Shown: positions 1 to 11,281, counted from the first letter of the stretch. The stretch: DNA of 64,000 nucleotides from Pochonia chlamydosporia 170 (GCF_001653235.2 NC_035792.1:1364001-1428000), one strand, 5' to 3'. The notes: generated by a model not told the origin, from the letters alone. Numbers and translations: made by a program.

Positions 1-2115
1 CACGGCATTGTTGGGATTGATAGTCTGTGCGGCATAATAGTGGTCGTACGCCTTGTCATAGGCGCCAAGCCTCTCCTGTACTCTACCGATGCCATAGTAG
101 GCGTTGTAGTGTCGTCTGTCGGCAGCAATGGCCTGACGATATGCTGTGAGTGCCTTGTCGTACTCTTCATTGGCGACGTGCTCATGTCCTTGTAATGTGA
201 AAGCGTATGCAAACTTGGGGTCGAGTTGAGTTGCACGTTTGAAGCAGCGAAGCGCCTGTTCTGGGTCTCGAGCCAGAGACCAAGCATTACCCAAAGCACA
301 CCAAGCCTGCGGCGAGTGCCAGGCGGAATCGACCAGTTCATGTGCCAGGAAGGAGAGGTCAGTTTCTCGCTTCAAGTGCCACAAAACTGTCGAGTACACT
401 TCCATATCTTGCAGACGAGATGGAGCTTGGACACGCATTCTGCGGAAGAACTTTTCCGCTTCCGCGTAGGCTGCTTGCTCGTAGTAGGATCGGCCCATCT
501 GAGAAAGAACCCACGGAGTGCCTTGCTGGGCAGACGGGAGTGAGCCGAAGGCTTGCAGAGCCTCCTGACATTGGAACCTGGAAAGCGAATAATATCCATT
601 GCCCAGCTTTTTCATGAGATCCAGTGTCCATTTAAGCGCTTCCTCAACTTTGACAACATCAGACTCGACCACTTTGGGCGCTGCTGGCTGTGGTGCCGGT
701 TCTCTCGTTCTTGAGGTCTCTCCGTGATCGACGTCGGCTTGGTCATCCACAGGTTTTCTATTTCCACTGACAACTCTGCCGACGCTTGAGCCACTAGAAC
801 CAGGTCGTATGATACGTGAGACCGGGGGCCTAGCCTTTTTCAACTCACGTCCAGCGGACGCTCCTATCGTCGCTGCCCCTGCGTTAGCCTTTGTAGAAGG
901 TTTGAACATGTTGAGCCTGGCACTCCGTCTAGTCGCATGCTCGTCTGTGTTAGTTGATCTTGGAACCGGGTGGCCTGAAAGCGTTCGTTTCCTCTCCACT
1001 GCGGCTATGTGACCGGTCCTCGCGCCTCCACCTGCCGCTGTTGTGGTTGCTGTTGTCGGACCATCAGGCAATAGTTCCACAGGATGGTGCTCCTGTCCAG
1101 GCCGAGCATTCCTCTTCGTTGCTAACCTGTAATTCATACGTGGAGGTCCGTCGAGCCCAGTATCGACGCCCTGAACATTCCTGGCTCTCCTCGCTGGCGC
1201 CTGTGGTGGCTCCTGTCCATACACCGGTCTCGCAGCTGTTGCGTCTGCCAAGCTTTGAGGTCCGGTCGGAGTTTCCATTCCTTCTGCAACAGAAGTCGGT
1301 TGGCTGCTCGTAGATGCCGCAAGTCGCAAGCGCGCATTCTGGATTTTGGACATGAAATCATTCTCGGGAGCCTCCGTAAACATGTCCACCACAGGGCTGC
1401 TTGTTTCCGCTGATGAGAAGCCAATATTGAAAGGATCAGATCCCAAATCCGCCGGCACGTTCCTCGTGATTGCTCGTTTTGACGAAATTACATCCAGGGG
1501 CGCTTCTCTCGCATACTCCGCGGTGTTTGATACGACATCTGATTCAAAGCTCTGAGCCAAGCCTTCGTTTGATCTAAATATGTTGGGGACACGAACGTTG
1601 ATGCCCATGTCGCAAAGTGCCGTAAACGCATCCCACATGAACGGATTTTTCTTTAATGATTCTTCGAAACAGCTCACAGCCTTCTTCTTATCCCCATAGG
1701 CACGATGCAGCTTTCCGAGCAAACAAAGAATAGCGGGTGTGTCCGGGAATCCCGCCCTCGTCGTAGCCGTGTGCCTTCCAACGCTGCATTTCTGCGACCA
1801 CAGGCCTTTCGACTTCTCAAGAGCCACGATGCCATCCTTGTTTCGCTCCAACGCTAGACAGGCTTGAGCAAAGACCCAAGCACAACCCAGGTTGACCCCA
1901 CGGTATCCCATGGGCTTGGAGATATCATACGCTGATCGATGGTCACCAAGTCGCAGGTGGCAAAGCGCATAGAGGTACGCAGCATCTGCGGCCTTGGGAT
2001 CTTGGGCGGCGAATCGCTCGGCAAAGAATAGCGCGTTGTCGTAGGAGGCATTGTCGAGGTGATAATGGATCACCTGTCGCAGGAGGCCCCCGACAGCGGC
2101 CGGGTTTGGTGCCAT
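1..2115 (-). CDS. cdc27: Anaphase-promoting complex subunit 3 (Cdc27/BimA), N-terminal part, cut by window edge
   Basis: This is a scaffold TPR subunit of the APC/C, the nuclear ubiquitin ligase that triggers anaphase and mitotic exit by marking securin and cyclin B for destruction. The frame is open without a stop or intron from the ATG at 2115 to the window edge (about 705 codons), so the C-terminal TPRs and stop lie outside. The protein starts MAPNPAAVGGLLRQVIHYHL, matching the Cdc27 start, where an N-terminal helix leads into TPRs. An N-terminal TPR block (about residues 1-170) is followed by a Ser/Pro/Arg-rich disordered linker (about 180-430). A second TPR array begins near residue 460 and reaches the edge, ending in the typical segment DRRHYNAYYGIGRVQERLGA. 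The gene is divergent from snd2. Identity is firm; only completeness is unknown. Confidence 0.95.
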   Translation of the reverse strand, partial: MAPNPAAVGGLLRQVIHYHLDNASYDNALFFAERFAAQDPKAADAAYLYALCHLRLGDHRSAYDISKPMGYRGVNLGCAWVFAQACLALERNKDGIVALEKSKGLWSQKCSVGRHTATTRAGFPDTPAILCLLGKLHRAYGDKKKAVSCFEESLKKNPFMWDAFTALCDMGINVRVPNIFRSNEGLAQSFESDVVSNTAEYAREAPLDVISSKRAITRNVPADLGSDPFNIGFSSAETSSPVVDMFTEAPENDFMSKIQNARLRLAASTSSQPTSVAEGMETPTGPQSLADATAARPVYGQEPPQAPARRARNVQGVDTGLDGPPRMNYRLATKRNARPGQEHHPVELLPDGPTTATTTAAGGGARTGHIAAVERKRTLSGHPVPRSTNTDEHATRRSARLNMFKPSTKANAGAATIGASAGRELKKARPPVSRIIRPGSSGSSVGRVVSGNRKPVDDQADVDHGETSRTREPAPQPAAPKVVESDVVKVEEALKWTLDLMKKLGNGYYSLSRFQCQEALQAFGSLPSAQQGTPWVLSQMGRSYYEQAAYAEAEKFFRRMRVQAPSRLQDMEVYSTVLWHLKRETDLSFLAHELVDSAWHSPQAWCALGNAWSLARDPEQALRCFKRATQLDPKFAYAFTLQGHEHVANEEYDKALTAYRQAIAADRRHYNAYYGIGRVQERLGAYDKAYDHYYAAQTINPNNAV

Positions 2116-3473
2116 CCTGGGTTAGGCCACACTCCCAGGTTGGCGAAAGGAAATGGGCTCGTCAGGATATTGTCAATACGCGGAGGGTTATCAAGACGGA
2201 GGTGCCATGGGAGCCGCGCAAGACAGGCTGTTAGAGGATATGTTGAACGCGAACGATTGGGTTCGGATGCCGCAATCAAAGCAGGCGGTCGCTTGATGGG
2301 TTTCTATTTCGTCTGTCAAGTCGTGAAATGCGACGGCAAATGTGTATTGCCGTTGTGGTGGTGCAGCTTCACGCTGACGGTTTGTTGTTGTGACGAAGAT
2401 GCACAGATGTGCACCTAAACACACGCCAGGAGAAATCACACGGCGTGATTTGCACTGTCAGCAATGCGGAAGCGGCGGTCACATCCGGTCGTTCCAGTAT
2501 TGCCAAACAAACGCTTTTTCGTCCAAGCCCAGAAATATAGAGGTGATGCAGTGAGCAAGGTGATAAGTCCTCGAAAATTTTGGGTTGACTCGGCTCCGTG
2601 GTGAACAAGTGTGTAGTGAGTGGATCCCCAGCCAACGACTTTAGGCGTGCAGTGCGTTCGAGGGACGATTCCGGCGACAACCCATAACAGCACCGAGTCA
2701 ATACAAGGGAGAGAGGTAAGAAGACGGAATACTCGTAGCTTGCAGTAGACCCACGAAATTAATCGAGCTTGGCCGGATGCGCTTCTTCTGTCAGCAAAAC
2801 CGTCACGGCGCTGGTGAGCGACCAAGTTCCGTGAGGCAGAGAGGATAAGAGCTGGACCTTGAAATGAATGACCAAGGTGGCAGAGTGGCGATGAGGCGAC
2901 CAGACATCAGCCAGCCAGCCTCCAGAGTGCACAAAGTCCAAGCGACTGCTACCCCTGCCAGGTACTGAGGTGAGTAGAGGCGCGAGGAAGACAGTTGTTG
3001 ACGATGGCCGGTGCTTGATTGGATGAGAGGCACTCGTTGCGTTGCTTGCCCAGCAACAGAGACAAACAGTGGGTCCTTCCTTCTGTTCCCTGTCTCTGTC
3101 GAGTCCGGTTGAGGTTTCCTGCCGCCCGCTTCCGTGGCGCCGCAATCCAACCACTGACCAGCTGCAGGCGGAGAGCAGAGCACCTTCTGCGCTTGAGCTG
3201 TCCTGAGCCCTCCTGACACAAGCTTCACATACTGGCTTGTCACTGACATGCAAAATCGGCATCATTGACATCTCCAACATTCCTCGGTCCACCGCCGACG
3301 AGCAACTAATTGTCGCAACCCATACCACATAATTACAATAACTACCCATCCTCATATTCAACCTTGCAAACACAGCGTCGCTCATAAGCACTCATCCGAT
3401 TATCAAATCGCTATCTATTCGGCCCCTCCTCCAAGAATAGCATCACATTGTCTCGCCAGCACACCACCACACA
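2116..3473. promoter_or_regulatory. Divergent intergenic region between cdc27 and snd2
   Basis: These 1.36 kb separate two divergent start codons and should hold both promoters and 5' leaders. Short open frames occur on both strands, but none has recognisable protein features. The last 100 bases before the snd2 ATG are pyrimidine- and CA-rich, as is common in fungal 5' leaders, and the ATG context (CACACAATGG) is good. I see no RNA gene or mobile element. Confidence 0.5.
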
Positions 3474-3959
3474 ATGGCGCAAAAGGCAAAAAAGGACCGA
3501 GCCAAATCCAACTCATCGGCTCTCAACACTCTGCACATTGGCTCTCTCACCGTCAACGTCCTCTTCTTACTATCCCATTTCCTCTTCCGCCCTCGCTCCC
3601 TCGTGACGTACGGCCTGTTCGTCACGCCCAGCATCATTTGCGAATACGTCCTTGAGATATCGGGCCGGCCCAAGTATGATGCTGCCACGGGGGCTCTCAA
3701 AACTGCCGGGGAGGATCTCTCTAACGCAGGATTGACCGAGTACATGTTTGACGTCATCTGGGTGACGTGGGCAGCTACCATTGTTGTCATGCTCTTTGGT
3801 AATTGGGGGTGGTTGCTGTGGGCGGTTGTTCCAGCCTATGGATTGTATCTTGGCTCAGGACTCTTGGGAATGGGCAAGCAAAAGATGGCGGAATTGCAGG
3901 GCGGAGGGGATAGTGCGGCTGCTCCTCAGGGAAACCGGAGAGCACGGAGGGCTGCGTAA
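3474..3959 (+). CDS. snd2: SND2/TMEM208-like SRP-independent ER targeting protein
   Basis: This intronless gene encodes 161 residues, close to the usual family size (about 170). Members of the TMEM208/Snd2 family are ER membrane proteins that help deliver proteins with internal or C-terminal membrane anchors by the SRP-independent (SND) route. What can be seen: a basic N-terminus (MAQKAKKDRAKS), two closely spaced hydrophobic segments at about residues 22-40 and 44-62, a soluble loop, two more at about 92-110 and 113-132, and a basic Arg-rich tail. The segment ISGRPKYDAATGALKTAGEDL after the second membrane helix is typical of the family. It is divergent from cdc27 and convergent with the DUF3605 gene 223 bp downstream. 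The family call is confident; cargo cannot be read from sequence. Confidence 0.88.
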   Translation: MAQKAKKDRAKSNSSALNTLHIGSLTVNVLFLLSHFLFRPRSLVTYGLFVTPSIICEYVLEISGRPKYDAATGALKTAGEDLSNAGLTEYMFDVIWVTWAATIVVMLFGNWGWLLWAVVPAYGLYLGSGLLGMGKQKMAELQGGGDSAAAPQGNRRARRAA

Positions 3960-4182
3960 AGAAGGACATACGTCATATATAGGGCTGTATTCTACGTGAC
4001 TATTTTTGGCTCGTAAGAAAGAACAAATGTATGAGTGACGAAGACAGATAAGGAGCTGTATTCTAAATGTGCTATTTCTTAACACTTGATATCTCTCAGC
4101 CCAATAAGCTTATTTATCAGGGCTTCTATGAAATCGAGAAACCATCCCTGTCTTCAAATTCCAACCACGCACACCAGTTTCC

Positions 4183-4879
4183 TCAAACCATCCTCTTAGG
4201 TCTCTCCCCAGTCCACCGCTCCAACATATCATCATCCACATCTCTCACCAACACATGAATATGCTCCAGCGACCTAACGCTCTGCAACGCAACCCAATTC
4301 TTAAACCACAGCACCCTATCCTCACCACCCTCCCCCAACGAATCGACAAAATACCTCTTCACAAAGTCCCTAACAAGCTCTCTACTCTCGGGCGTCATAT
4401 CTCCTCGCTCGCCATCCGTGGCAATAAACGTACGTGTCCACACCACAATATGCGTGATATTAGGCTCCAGTCCATACGGCCAGTCGTTCAATAAGACTTT
4501 GTAATCTGCTTCCTTGTCAAATGGCACAGTGGATTCAGGCGTGAACGGCGGCTGTCCCCATGATTTAGGAAGTCGATTAGCGAGGAGATACTGTGTCATG
4601 CTTCCGTACTGGGCTTTCGTCTCGGCTGTCCATTTCATGTAGCGTTTTAAATCTGAGGGCACGCGCTTGAGAACTGAAAGATTGTTGGATTCTGAGGCAG
4701 GTGAGTTAGCTACATTGGCGTCTGCTGCAGGATTCGTGAATCTTACCAATTAATTGCTTCAAGTCCTGCCAGTCATGTTTTTTGAATTCCTCGTCCGTCT
4801 GTGAGAGCACCCACTTGTCTACGTCTGTGAGAGGAAAGGGTGCTTCCTCCTTTATCTCGGTGGTGACATTGTCGCCCAT
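4183..4879 (-). CDS. DUF3605 family protein (N-acetylglucosamine-induced protein 1-like)
   Basis: Two exons (4879..4747 and 4691..4183) encode 213 residues. The 55-nt intron (4746..4692, GTAAGA...CAG) splits a Glu codon, and the join reads DLKQLIESNNLSVLKRVPSD. The start at 4879 gives MGDNVTTEIKEEAPFPLTDV. Conserved-looking blocks include WVLSQTDEEFKKHDW, RYMKWTAETKAQYGSM, a Pro-rich PKSWGQPPFTPES, the aromatic core DYKVLLNDWPYGLEPNITH followed by IVVWTRT, and a C-terminal stretch ending in the GERPKRMV tail. These match the fungal DUF3605 family, members of which are annotated as N-acetylglucosamine-induced proteins; no biochemical role is known to me. It has no signal peptide or membrane segment, so it is probably cytosolic. 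Confidence 0.8.
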
Positions 4880-5569
4880 TTTAATTTGCGTCGTTCACAA
4901 TCCCGACAGAACAGTACACTTGTCCGCTTTGCGAAAGGAAGAAACAGAAAAACTAAAACGATAATCCCGAATTAAACAAAATTTTAATAAAAATCTAAAG
5001 GCGTTGTCGAAATGTCACAATGTATCTGTCAAAATCGCTCTGCGGGCTGTTCACGCATCTCTGCCTCGTAAATGGAGTAATTAGGTGAGCGGTGAAAATG
5101 AAACGCGGCAAGGCGCGTATTACCTAATGTTACATCATTTCCCCAACGACCAAATGAATTGGACAGCTCTCAACTTGTGACAGTCATTTTCATTTCGAAA
5201 AATTTACACAATCGATGGACTCTTGCTCCTGCAAGTTTCAATCCGCCAATGCCCGGAACAAGCACACACTTTGATGAGTAACGCCAACCAAGTCGCCATT
5301 GCTCATCTCAGCGACATTTTGCGCCGACGGTCCAATTCTCAACGCTCCTCCCCCGAACAAACATGTGACTGCGTCGATAGTCCCTGTCCGCGAAGCTTAA
5401 ATGAACCGAACCGAACCGCCATGATCGTCTGCAAATTACTCAATTAATTCTCATTTCCACTCCTTCTTGTACATGTAGATAGACACCCGGCCAGCAAATT
5501 CAGTCTTTTTTCCAAGCAACCGCCTCCCTCGATATGGTCTGATCCAGGTCCCACTCCACGGCCGTCACA
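4880..5569. promoter_or_regulatory. Divergent promoter region, DUF3605 gene / esterase gene
   Basis: This 690-bp spacer separates two divergent genes. Its left part (about 4940-5000) is AT-rich, including an A/T run near 4975-4995. The right part has a pyrimidine-rich leader before the esterase ATG at 5570. No coding or RNA gene is supported. Confidence 0.45.
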
Positions 5570-7072
5570 ATGCTCCTCGGCCCCGTTTCTGTCTTGGACT
5601 GCCTCGTCGCAGGAGTTATACTCGCGCCCCAGTTACTATGGACTGCTGGACTTTTCGCTACACTGACTGTCGTCACTAGAGGTCTCCCATTTCTTTGTAA
5701 GTGCTGCAAGCTGGTGCGTGAAGAAACGCACGGTTCGGCTCGTAGACACTTGGTGTTGGTAGCATGTGTATGTATGTGCCAGGAAGCTGACGATGCATAG
5801 TGTTCAAACTCCCTTTTCATTTTCTTGCTCGCTATGTCAAGGCGCGGGATGCACAGCCGTCGTTTATCGCCGAGTCTACTGCTTTTGAGGACATGGTCAT
5901 TCGAATTGTGAGATATGGCTTCATGAATTTCCCAGTCAAGACCATCAGAGTCTTCTTGTCCAGGCAGTTTGCCTATCCGTTTTTGAAGTGGAGGATGTTT
6001 AGAAGTGGCTATTTTTCGTTCCCGGCTCAATTACAGGAGAAGGTTCTCGAACAGGTATGCTTTTCGCGACGGTTTGATGTCGATATGTCCCCAAAATGTT
6101 ATATGCTGACTGGTGTTTGTGCTACAGGGCAGTACTACTACCACCGGTCTTTGGATCAGGCATAATCCAGATCGTGAGCCTGATGTGGTGATCTACTATG
6201 TTCATGGTATGCGACCCATTATTCGTATTTGAAAAATGCAGTATACCAGGTTTGGCTGCATATGATATCTCGTCCCCTATACTGACCAGTCTTTAGGTGG
6301 TGGTTTTGCGTTGGGATCGTGCTACTTTTACCTCGAGTTTTTGTTGGCTATGCACCACTTGCTACTAAAAGCTGGCTTTGAGAATCCGGCCATCTTCGCA
6401 TTAGAGTACACCCTCGTCCCCGAGAAAACGCACCCAACCCAGGTCAACCAAGCTGTCCTTGGTTACAAGCACATTTTAGAAGAGATCAAGGACGCATCCA
6501 AAGTGTGCATCGCTGGAGATTCAGCTGGCGGACTATTGACGCTAAGTCTTCTTCTAGAGCTGGGAACGAAAGCAAAAGGGCATCAAATGAACGGCATTAC
6601 CGCGCTTGCCGTCCCTAAGTTGGCTGTCCTAATTTCCCCTTGGATTACACTAGTATCAAACATACACTATCCATCAGAAGTGGACTATCTAGAAAGGGAG
6701 ACGCTGTGGAAGTACGGAAAGGCATATGGCGGATCCGCGGTGCATGACTCTGCAGCATCGCCGGGGCTATGCGAAGACGGAAACCTCTGGAGAGCAGTTA
6801 GTCCACAACGGGGATACTTCATTGTATATGGCGGGGAGGAGACACTGGCGCCGGACGCCGAGGCCTTCATTCGTCATCAAAGGAAAAACAAAGTCGAGAT
6901 CGATGCCATGGAGTTCAAGGGTGGCATCCACGCGTGGCCAGTTGCGTCCCTCATGCTTTCTGGGCCTTGGGATCGGCGGCTACAAGGACTCGAGTCTATT
7001 GTTGGACAAGTTAGAAAGAAGTTCACTAATGATACTGTCGCAACTAAAGAAAAGGTGTTATCGTTGACATAG
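5570..7072 (+). CDS. Membrane-anchored HSL-type alpha/beta hydrolase (esterase/steryl acetyl hydrolase-like)
   Basis: Four exons (5570..5696, 5801..6054, 6128..6206, 6297..7072) encode 411 residues; all three introns are GT-AG. The hormone-sensitive-lipase signature HGGGFALGS (H153-G156, oxyanion hole) is split by the third intron. The nucleophile elbow GDSAGG places the catalytic serine at S229. The likely histidine is H365 in GGIHAWP, and the acidic residue lies near the YGGEETLAPDAEAF loop. An N-terminal hydrophobic stretch (about residues 5-45) suggests a membrane anchor, as in yeast Say1-type sterol deacetylases, which act at the ER. The architecture fits a family common in Sordariomycetes. 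The substrate is unknown; a sterol ester, lipid ester or xenobiotic ester is possible. Confidence 0.88.
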
Positions 7073-10000
7073 AAGTATCAGATTAGATCAAGTTAAAATT
7101 AATTACAATCATAGACTCCATGGTATGCGCGGATCGGGAACCAGAGCGGCCACCCAAGGATGTGCTCGGCTTCGTCACCGCCATGTTGCCTCTGAAGTTT
7201 ATAAAGCTCATGATTTGTATCATCACCAAAACGAACACGTGCAGACAAATGCCATGCATTGGTTTCTTAAACAAGAAGCAGTGGGGAAACTCTCTTACCT
7301 TGTGGAACTAGATGATTACTCGGTCTGTTTGCTAACCTAGGCACTTGATGCCTGTGTTAGCACTCACCGCGCACGACAGTCGGGCGATGCTTGACAGGGA
7401 TGCCACTTGTCAATTGGCACGTTTGGAATGGCACTTGCTGTCGTGGCCATCGCACCTCTGATGTCGCAAAGAGGCTCAAAGGCGGAGAAGTAGACGTCAA
7501 TCCAATTGTGCCAGGCGCGTGATATGTGGCATGCACGACAGACCGACGGCATGCATTCTCCCTCGTGCAAGACACAGGTCGAGGTGGCTAGAACGGGAAA
7601 GTGCATTGGCAAAATACAAACTTGGAAGTTTCGGAGGATGTCGTTATGTATTCAAGACGACGATATACTGAGCACCAGGCCCGTGGCCAATGTGAGGAGA
7701 CGCGGCTCTTCGAAGCTTCTGTCCAGACAAGATGAGGTGCAAGAGCGCCAGACAGCACAGTCTCAAATTCCACCGCGGCAAAGGGAGGAGTGGGGTCTGG
7801 TAGATTCGGCTCCGGTGGATTGTCTGTACGGAGGGAGTTCCTGATAACTGCCTACCTACTAGGTAGTAGGTGGATGTTTGGAGCCGTACAACCCAAGACA
7901 TTGCCAACGGGGCAGCAACAAAACAAACTGAACGGTGACGGGCTTCAGCCAGTTCCACCTGTAACAGGTCATGGCTCAGGCGCGAAGGCTTTTCAATCTG
8001 GCATGGTTGCTCAGCTAGACGAGTCTGGTGTGAAGAGCGCAAGGCGTCCAGTGATTACCTTAGCTAGAAGTGCAAGATAGGGAGAAGTGTAAGATGGAGT
8101 TTTAGTTCATGTAGAATACATGTATCCTGTTGGGATCTGACATGGGCAAATTGAGCCAGGGACCAGGGTAGGGCAATCTTGGCCAAAAAAGAACTTTGAA
8201 TCCTCCCAGGCACAGTCAGTCGCACCTGCTCGCGCACAAAAAGCCTCGCAATATGACAACAGCAGGCGCAAGTCAGCACGGAAGCCGCAAGTGAGGATGC
8301 ACAAAGGCCTTACCGTTTTCGGCACCGTCGTGTGTAACCTGTTCACCCCCTCCGCCATTAAGCCCACCCCCACCCGTTGCTTCGTTGTCCAGTCAGGACG
8401 TCGGATTCAGTTGTCGGAAGGCATGGAGACAAAGTCAAGTCTGGTCGCACCAGGCCAGAGAGCTCCAGTCGCCAAAGGCGAGGAGGGGGGGAGGAGGAGG
8501 CAGCAACAGATTGGGCCAGGCCAGGTAAGGCCAGACATGTTGAACTCGAGCTCCCCTCCTTGCTCCAGTCCCTCCTGGCTGGACTCCCTCCATGTCAAGC
8601 TGTCCAAACTAAACTCCCCCAGGTGGCATTTGAGATTTCAGACGACGCACCCCCCCCATGATTGCGCATATAAACGGTCGGCATTCCCTCAGCGTCTCCA
8701 GGCGCAATCTGTGCTATGAAGGATCCCGCCATGGCCAGCCAGCAAGATATTCGCAATCGCGACCAGCTCAACACACGCCGTCTTTGCATCAGCCCAACCA
8801 TTCATCATCAAATCTAGCGACTGCCTTGGCAAAAGCTGGTCAGCCTTATTTGCTTACTCCAGTCTGGTTCAGGTGAGGCAACGAGCAGCAAGACAGCCGG
8901 TGCCGCACAAGTCCAGATCTGGCACGAGGTGAAGGCATCATCGTGCATCTCGTCTCGGCCAAGTACCACACGCCCCTCATAAGCTCCGCAGAGCTGGTCT
9001 GGTCTTGCCTGGTCCAAATCTGCCAACCAAATCCAGTCCAGTCCACCTCCACAGAGGCTCCCAGCTTCCAGAGTCGGCTCATAATCCTAGCACAAGCTCA
9101 ACCGCATCAAAGCACTTCACCCCTGGTGCCTTTACCCTTTCTGTTCACTTTCTTCTTGTTGTTCACCCCTCTTTGGGCTATCATTTCGTTTATCTTCAGC
9201 CTTCCCGCCGAGAACTGCAACACACCATCAGCTACCCAGAGCTTACAGTGCTCGCTTCGGCCCGGCTCCTTTGCTCATGTTGCTTTCTGGGCAAGTCGCA
9301 AAAGTGTGTCATTGTGAGCTTTGAGGAGGGTACAGGTTTCATAACCCACGTACCATTGAGACGAGGCCATTTCATTTTATTTAATTTTATTTTTTTTGTT
9401 TTTTTGCCCATCCTAATCCACCGACTCCGGGGACGGGCAAGTCTCCCAAATCGAGGATACAACATCTATCTGCCAGCCTTGGCCTGACGATTGAAAGACG
9501 TTCCCTCCGTTGTATCAATCGTATACTTCTCAACCTCCTACCATATGTCCGGCAGAATATTTATCACCTATCATTCCAGAACTACACCGTCCACTCGCAA
9601 TATATAAGTGCATTGGACTATATATCCTGTGTAGTCCAGTACTTATTGTCATCATCTCCATCTTGGTACCTTTTGTCGCTTCACACCGACGTGCGATTAT
9701 TCGGCGGTGTCTAGGTGCCAGGTTTCAGACACCAACCGTTGATGCATACTGCAAGAGTACAACGGAACGCAATATACAACAGGGCAGCGAGATATTACAG
9801 ATCACAACGGCTTGTTGCAATTTACAAGGTCCCTGTACACGAAACTGCATGGTAAGAGCCTTCAACGGACGCCAGACTATTCGCTTTCCCAGCTTGCTAT
9901 TGGTGGAGACATCCTTCAGTAACAAGGGAACGCCGTCATAGACCAGTCTATTCAGCCAGTACCCATCAACCATTCACGAGCAAACAGCCAGGATCGGAGA

Positions 10001-10387
10001 AATAGACCTGGACATTCGTCTTGAGCGTGGTTTATTGGCCATCAATTGTGTAGGGTGTTGTAATATTGCATGCACGCCTTCACAAGGATCAAATTGGCAT
10101 CATAAACCCGCTGCTCCATACATCAAGACAGTTAGTCCTTGGTGGCGCATACCTGACGTGCCACGAGCTCAAGTTGCAGCGTTGGAAGGGGATTTTTTGT
10201 TTTAGTCGTCGGCTTCGCTGACGGCTACCAAGCCCAACGACGGCAAAGCAATCGGAGTCATAAAAAAAGCTCGCAACGAAAGAGGGAGCTTTCGGCCAGT
10301 CCAGTTGCGAAACTAATACTCTCTATCACTCTTCCAACGACCGGCCTGCGTCAATTCCAAAATTGAAGGCGGCCCCCACCATTCACC
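7073..10387. other. Long non-coding interval upstream of the NC2-alpha gene
   Basis: No gene is supported in these 3.3 kb. Visible structure: a near-palindromic CTACCTACTAGGTAGTAG block at 7852-7869; a G-rich stretch at 8481-8500 (runs of two to seven G separated by A) on the plus strand; several CTGG/CCAG-type motifs at about 8515-9030; a CT-rich stretch at about 9120-9200; and a T-rich tract at 9370-9406. The right half may be the promoter and a long 5' leader of the gene at 10388. Short open frames such as 9510-9941 have no family signature. Confidence 0.45.
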
Positions 10388-11281
10388 ATGTCCCCAGACG
10401 ATTCCACCTCGACATACGCGCCAAAGTCGCCAGACCTTTCTTCCTTTTACTCCAGCGGCGGCCCCACCCAGCCTGCATCGCAACTCCATCCTCCAAGCCA
10501 AGGTCCAGGCCAATATAAATTGCACCCTCCCGCCTACGCCTACGGTTCTTCCTACACACCACCACCAATGCCGCAGGCGTCAACCTCTGTACCGCAACAA
10601 CACATCAAGTCTGAATTCTCATCATACTCCCCGCCCCTGCAGCAGCAATACTCTCCGCCGGGACTGAATCCAAATAATTTGGCACCGCCAAACATATCAC
10701 AAAATTCATATAGCCTGCAACCACCAGTTTTCCAGCAACAATATCCGGATCAGCTATACCGTGGACATATCCCTCAGCAGCCAGGGCTGCAATTCCAGCA
10801 AGAATACCCCCTAAAGGCATCACCAGAGTCTCCTGGTGCGTCAACACAGGCTAACTCAGAAATGCCTCCACGAAGAGCTGCGGCACAACCGCCACCACCC
10901 CCGGCCATTGAGCCGTCACCCGTCAAAACCAAGTTTCCAACAGCACGGATTAAACGAATAATGCAGGCTGATGAGGAAGTTGGTAAAGTTGCACAGCAGA
11001 CACCCATTGCGGTCGGCAAGGCGCTTGAGCTCTTTATGATACAGCTTGTCACAAAAAGCGCCGAGGTGGCCAAGGACAAAGGATCCAAGAGAGTCACAGC
11101 ACCAATGTTGAAGCACGTTGTTGAAACCGATGATCAATGGGATTTCTTGCGAGAAATTGTCGGCCGTGTCGAAAATGAGAAGGAGGGTAGCAAGTCGAAA
11201 GCCAAGGCCGAAAGCGACAGCGACGAGGACTCGGAGCCAAAGAAGAGAGGTAGAGGAGGCGGTCGCAAGAAGAAGGTGTAG
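10388..11281 (+). CDS. bur6: NC2-alpha/Bur6-like histone-fold transcription regulator
   Basis: This intronless gene encodes 297 residues. Residues 1-178 are a Pro/Gln/Ser/Tyr-rich disordered region. A CBF/NF-Y-type histone fold follows (about 179-255), starting VKTKFPTARIKRIMQADEEV and including the GKVAQQTPIAVGKALELFM helix and the TAPMLKHVVETDDQWDFL block. The tail (about 256-297) alternates acidic SDSDEDSE and basic GRGGGRKKKV stretches and looks like a nuclear localisation region. The fold resembles negative cofactor 2 alpha (Drap1/Bur6), which pairs with NC2-beta, binds TBP on DNA and tunes RNA polymerase II initiation. Yeast Bur6 is much shorter, so the long N-terminus is an extension. 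A CHRAC/Pol-epsilon-type histone-fold subunit is the main alternative. The ATG lies in a good context (TTCACCATGTCC). Confidence 0.8.
   Translation: MSPDDSTSTYAPKSPDLSSFYSSGGPTQPASQLHPPSQGPGQYKLHPPAYAYGSSYTPPPMPQASTSVPQQHIKSEFSSYSPPLQQQYSPPGLNPNNLAPPNISQNSYSLQPPVFQQQYPDQLYRGHIPQQPGLQFQQEYPLKASPESPGASTQANSEMPPRRAAAQPPPPPAIEPSPVKTKFPTARIKRIMQADEEVGKVAQQTPIAVGKALELFMIQLVTKSAEVAKDKGSKRVTAPMLKHVVETDDQWDFLREIVGRVENEKEGSKSKAKAESDSDEDSEPKKRGRGGGRKKKV

Noticed and set aside
2759..3391. 210-codon open frame on the minus strand between cdc27 and snd2
   Set aside because: Composition is Cys/Ser/Trp-rich with no domain or family pattern, several other frames overlap it, and it sits in a divergent promoter.
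9510..9941. 143-codon open frame with one hydrophobic stretch upstream of the NC2-alpha gene
   Set aside because: One hydrophobic segment is not enough; the rest lacks coherent features, and the frame lies in a T-rich probable leader region.
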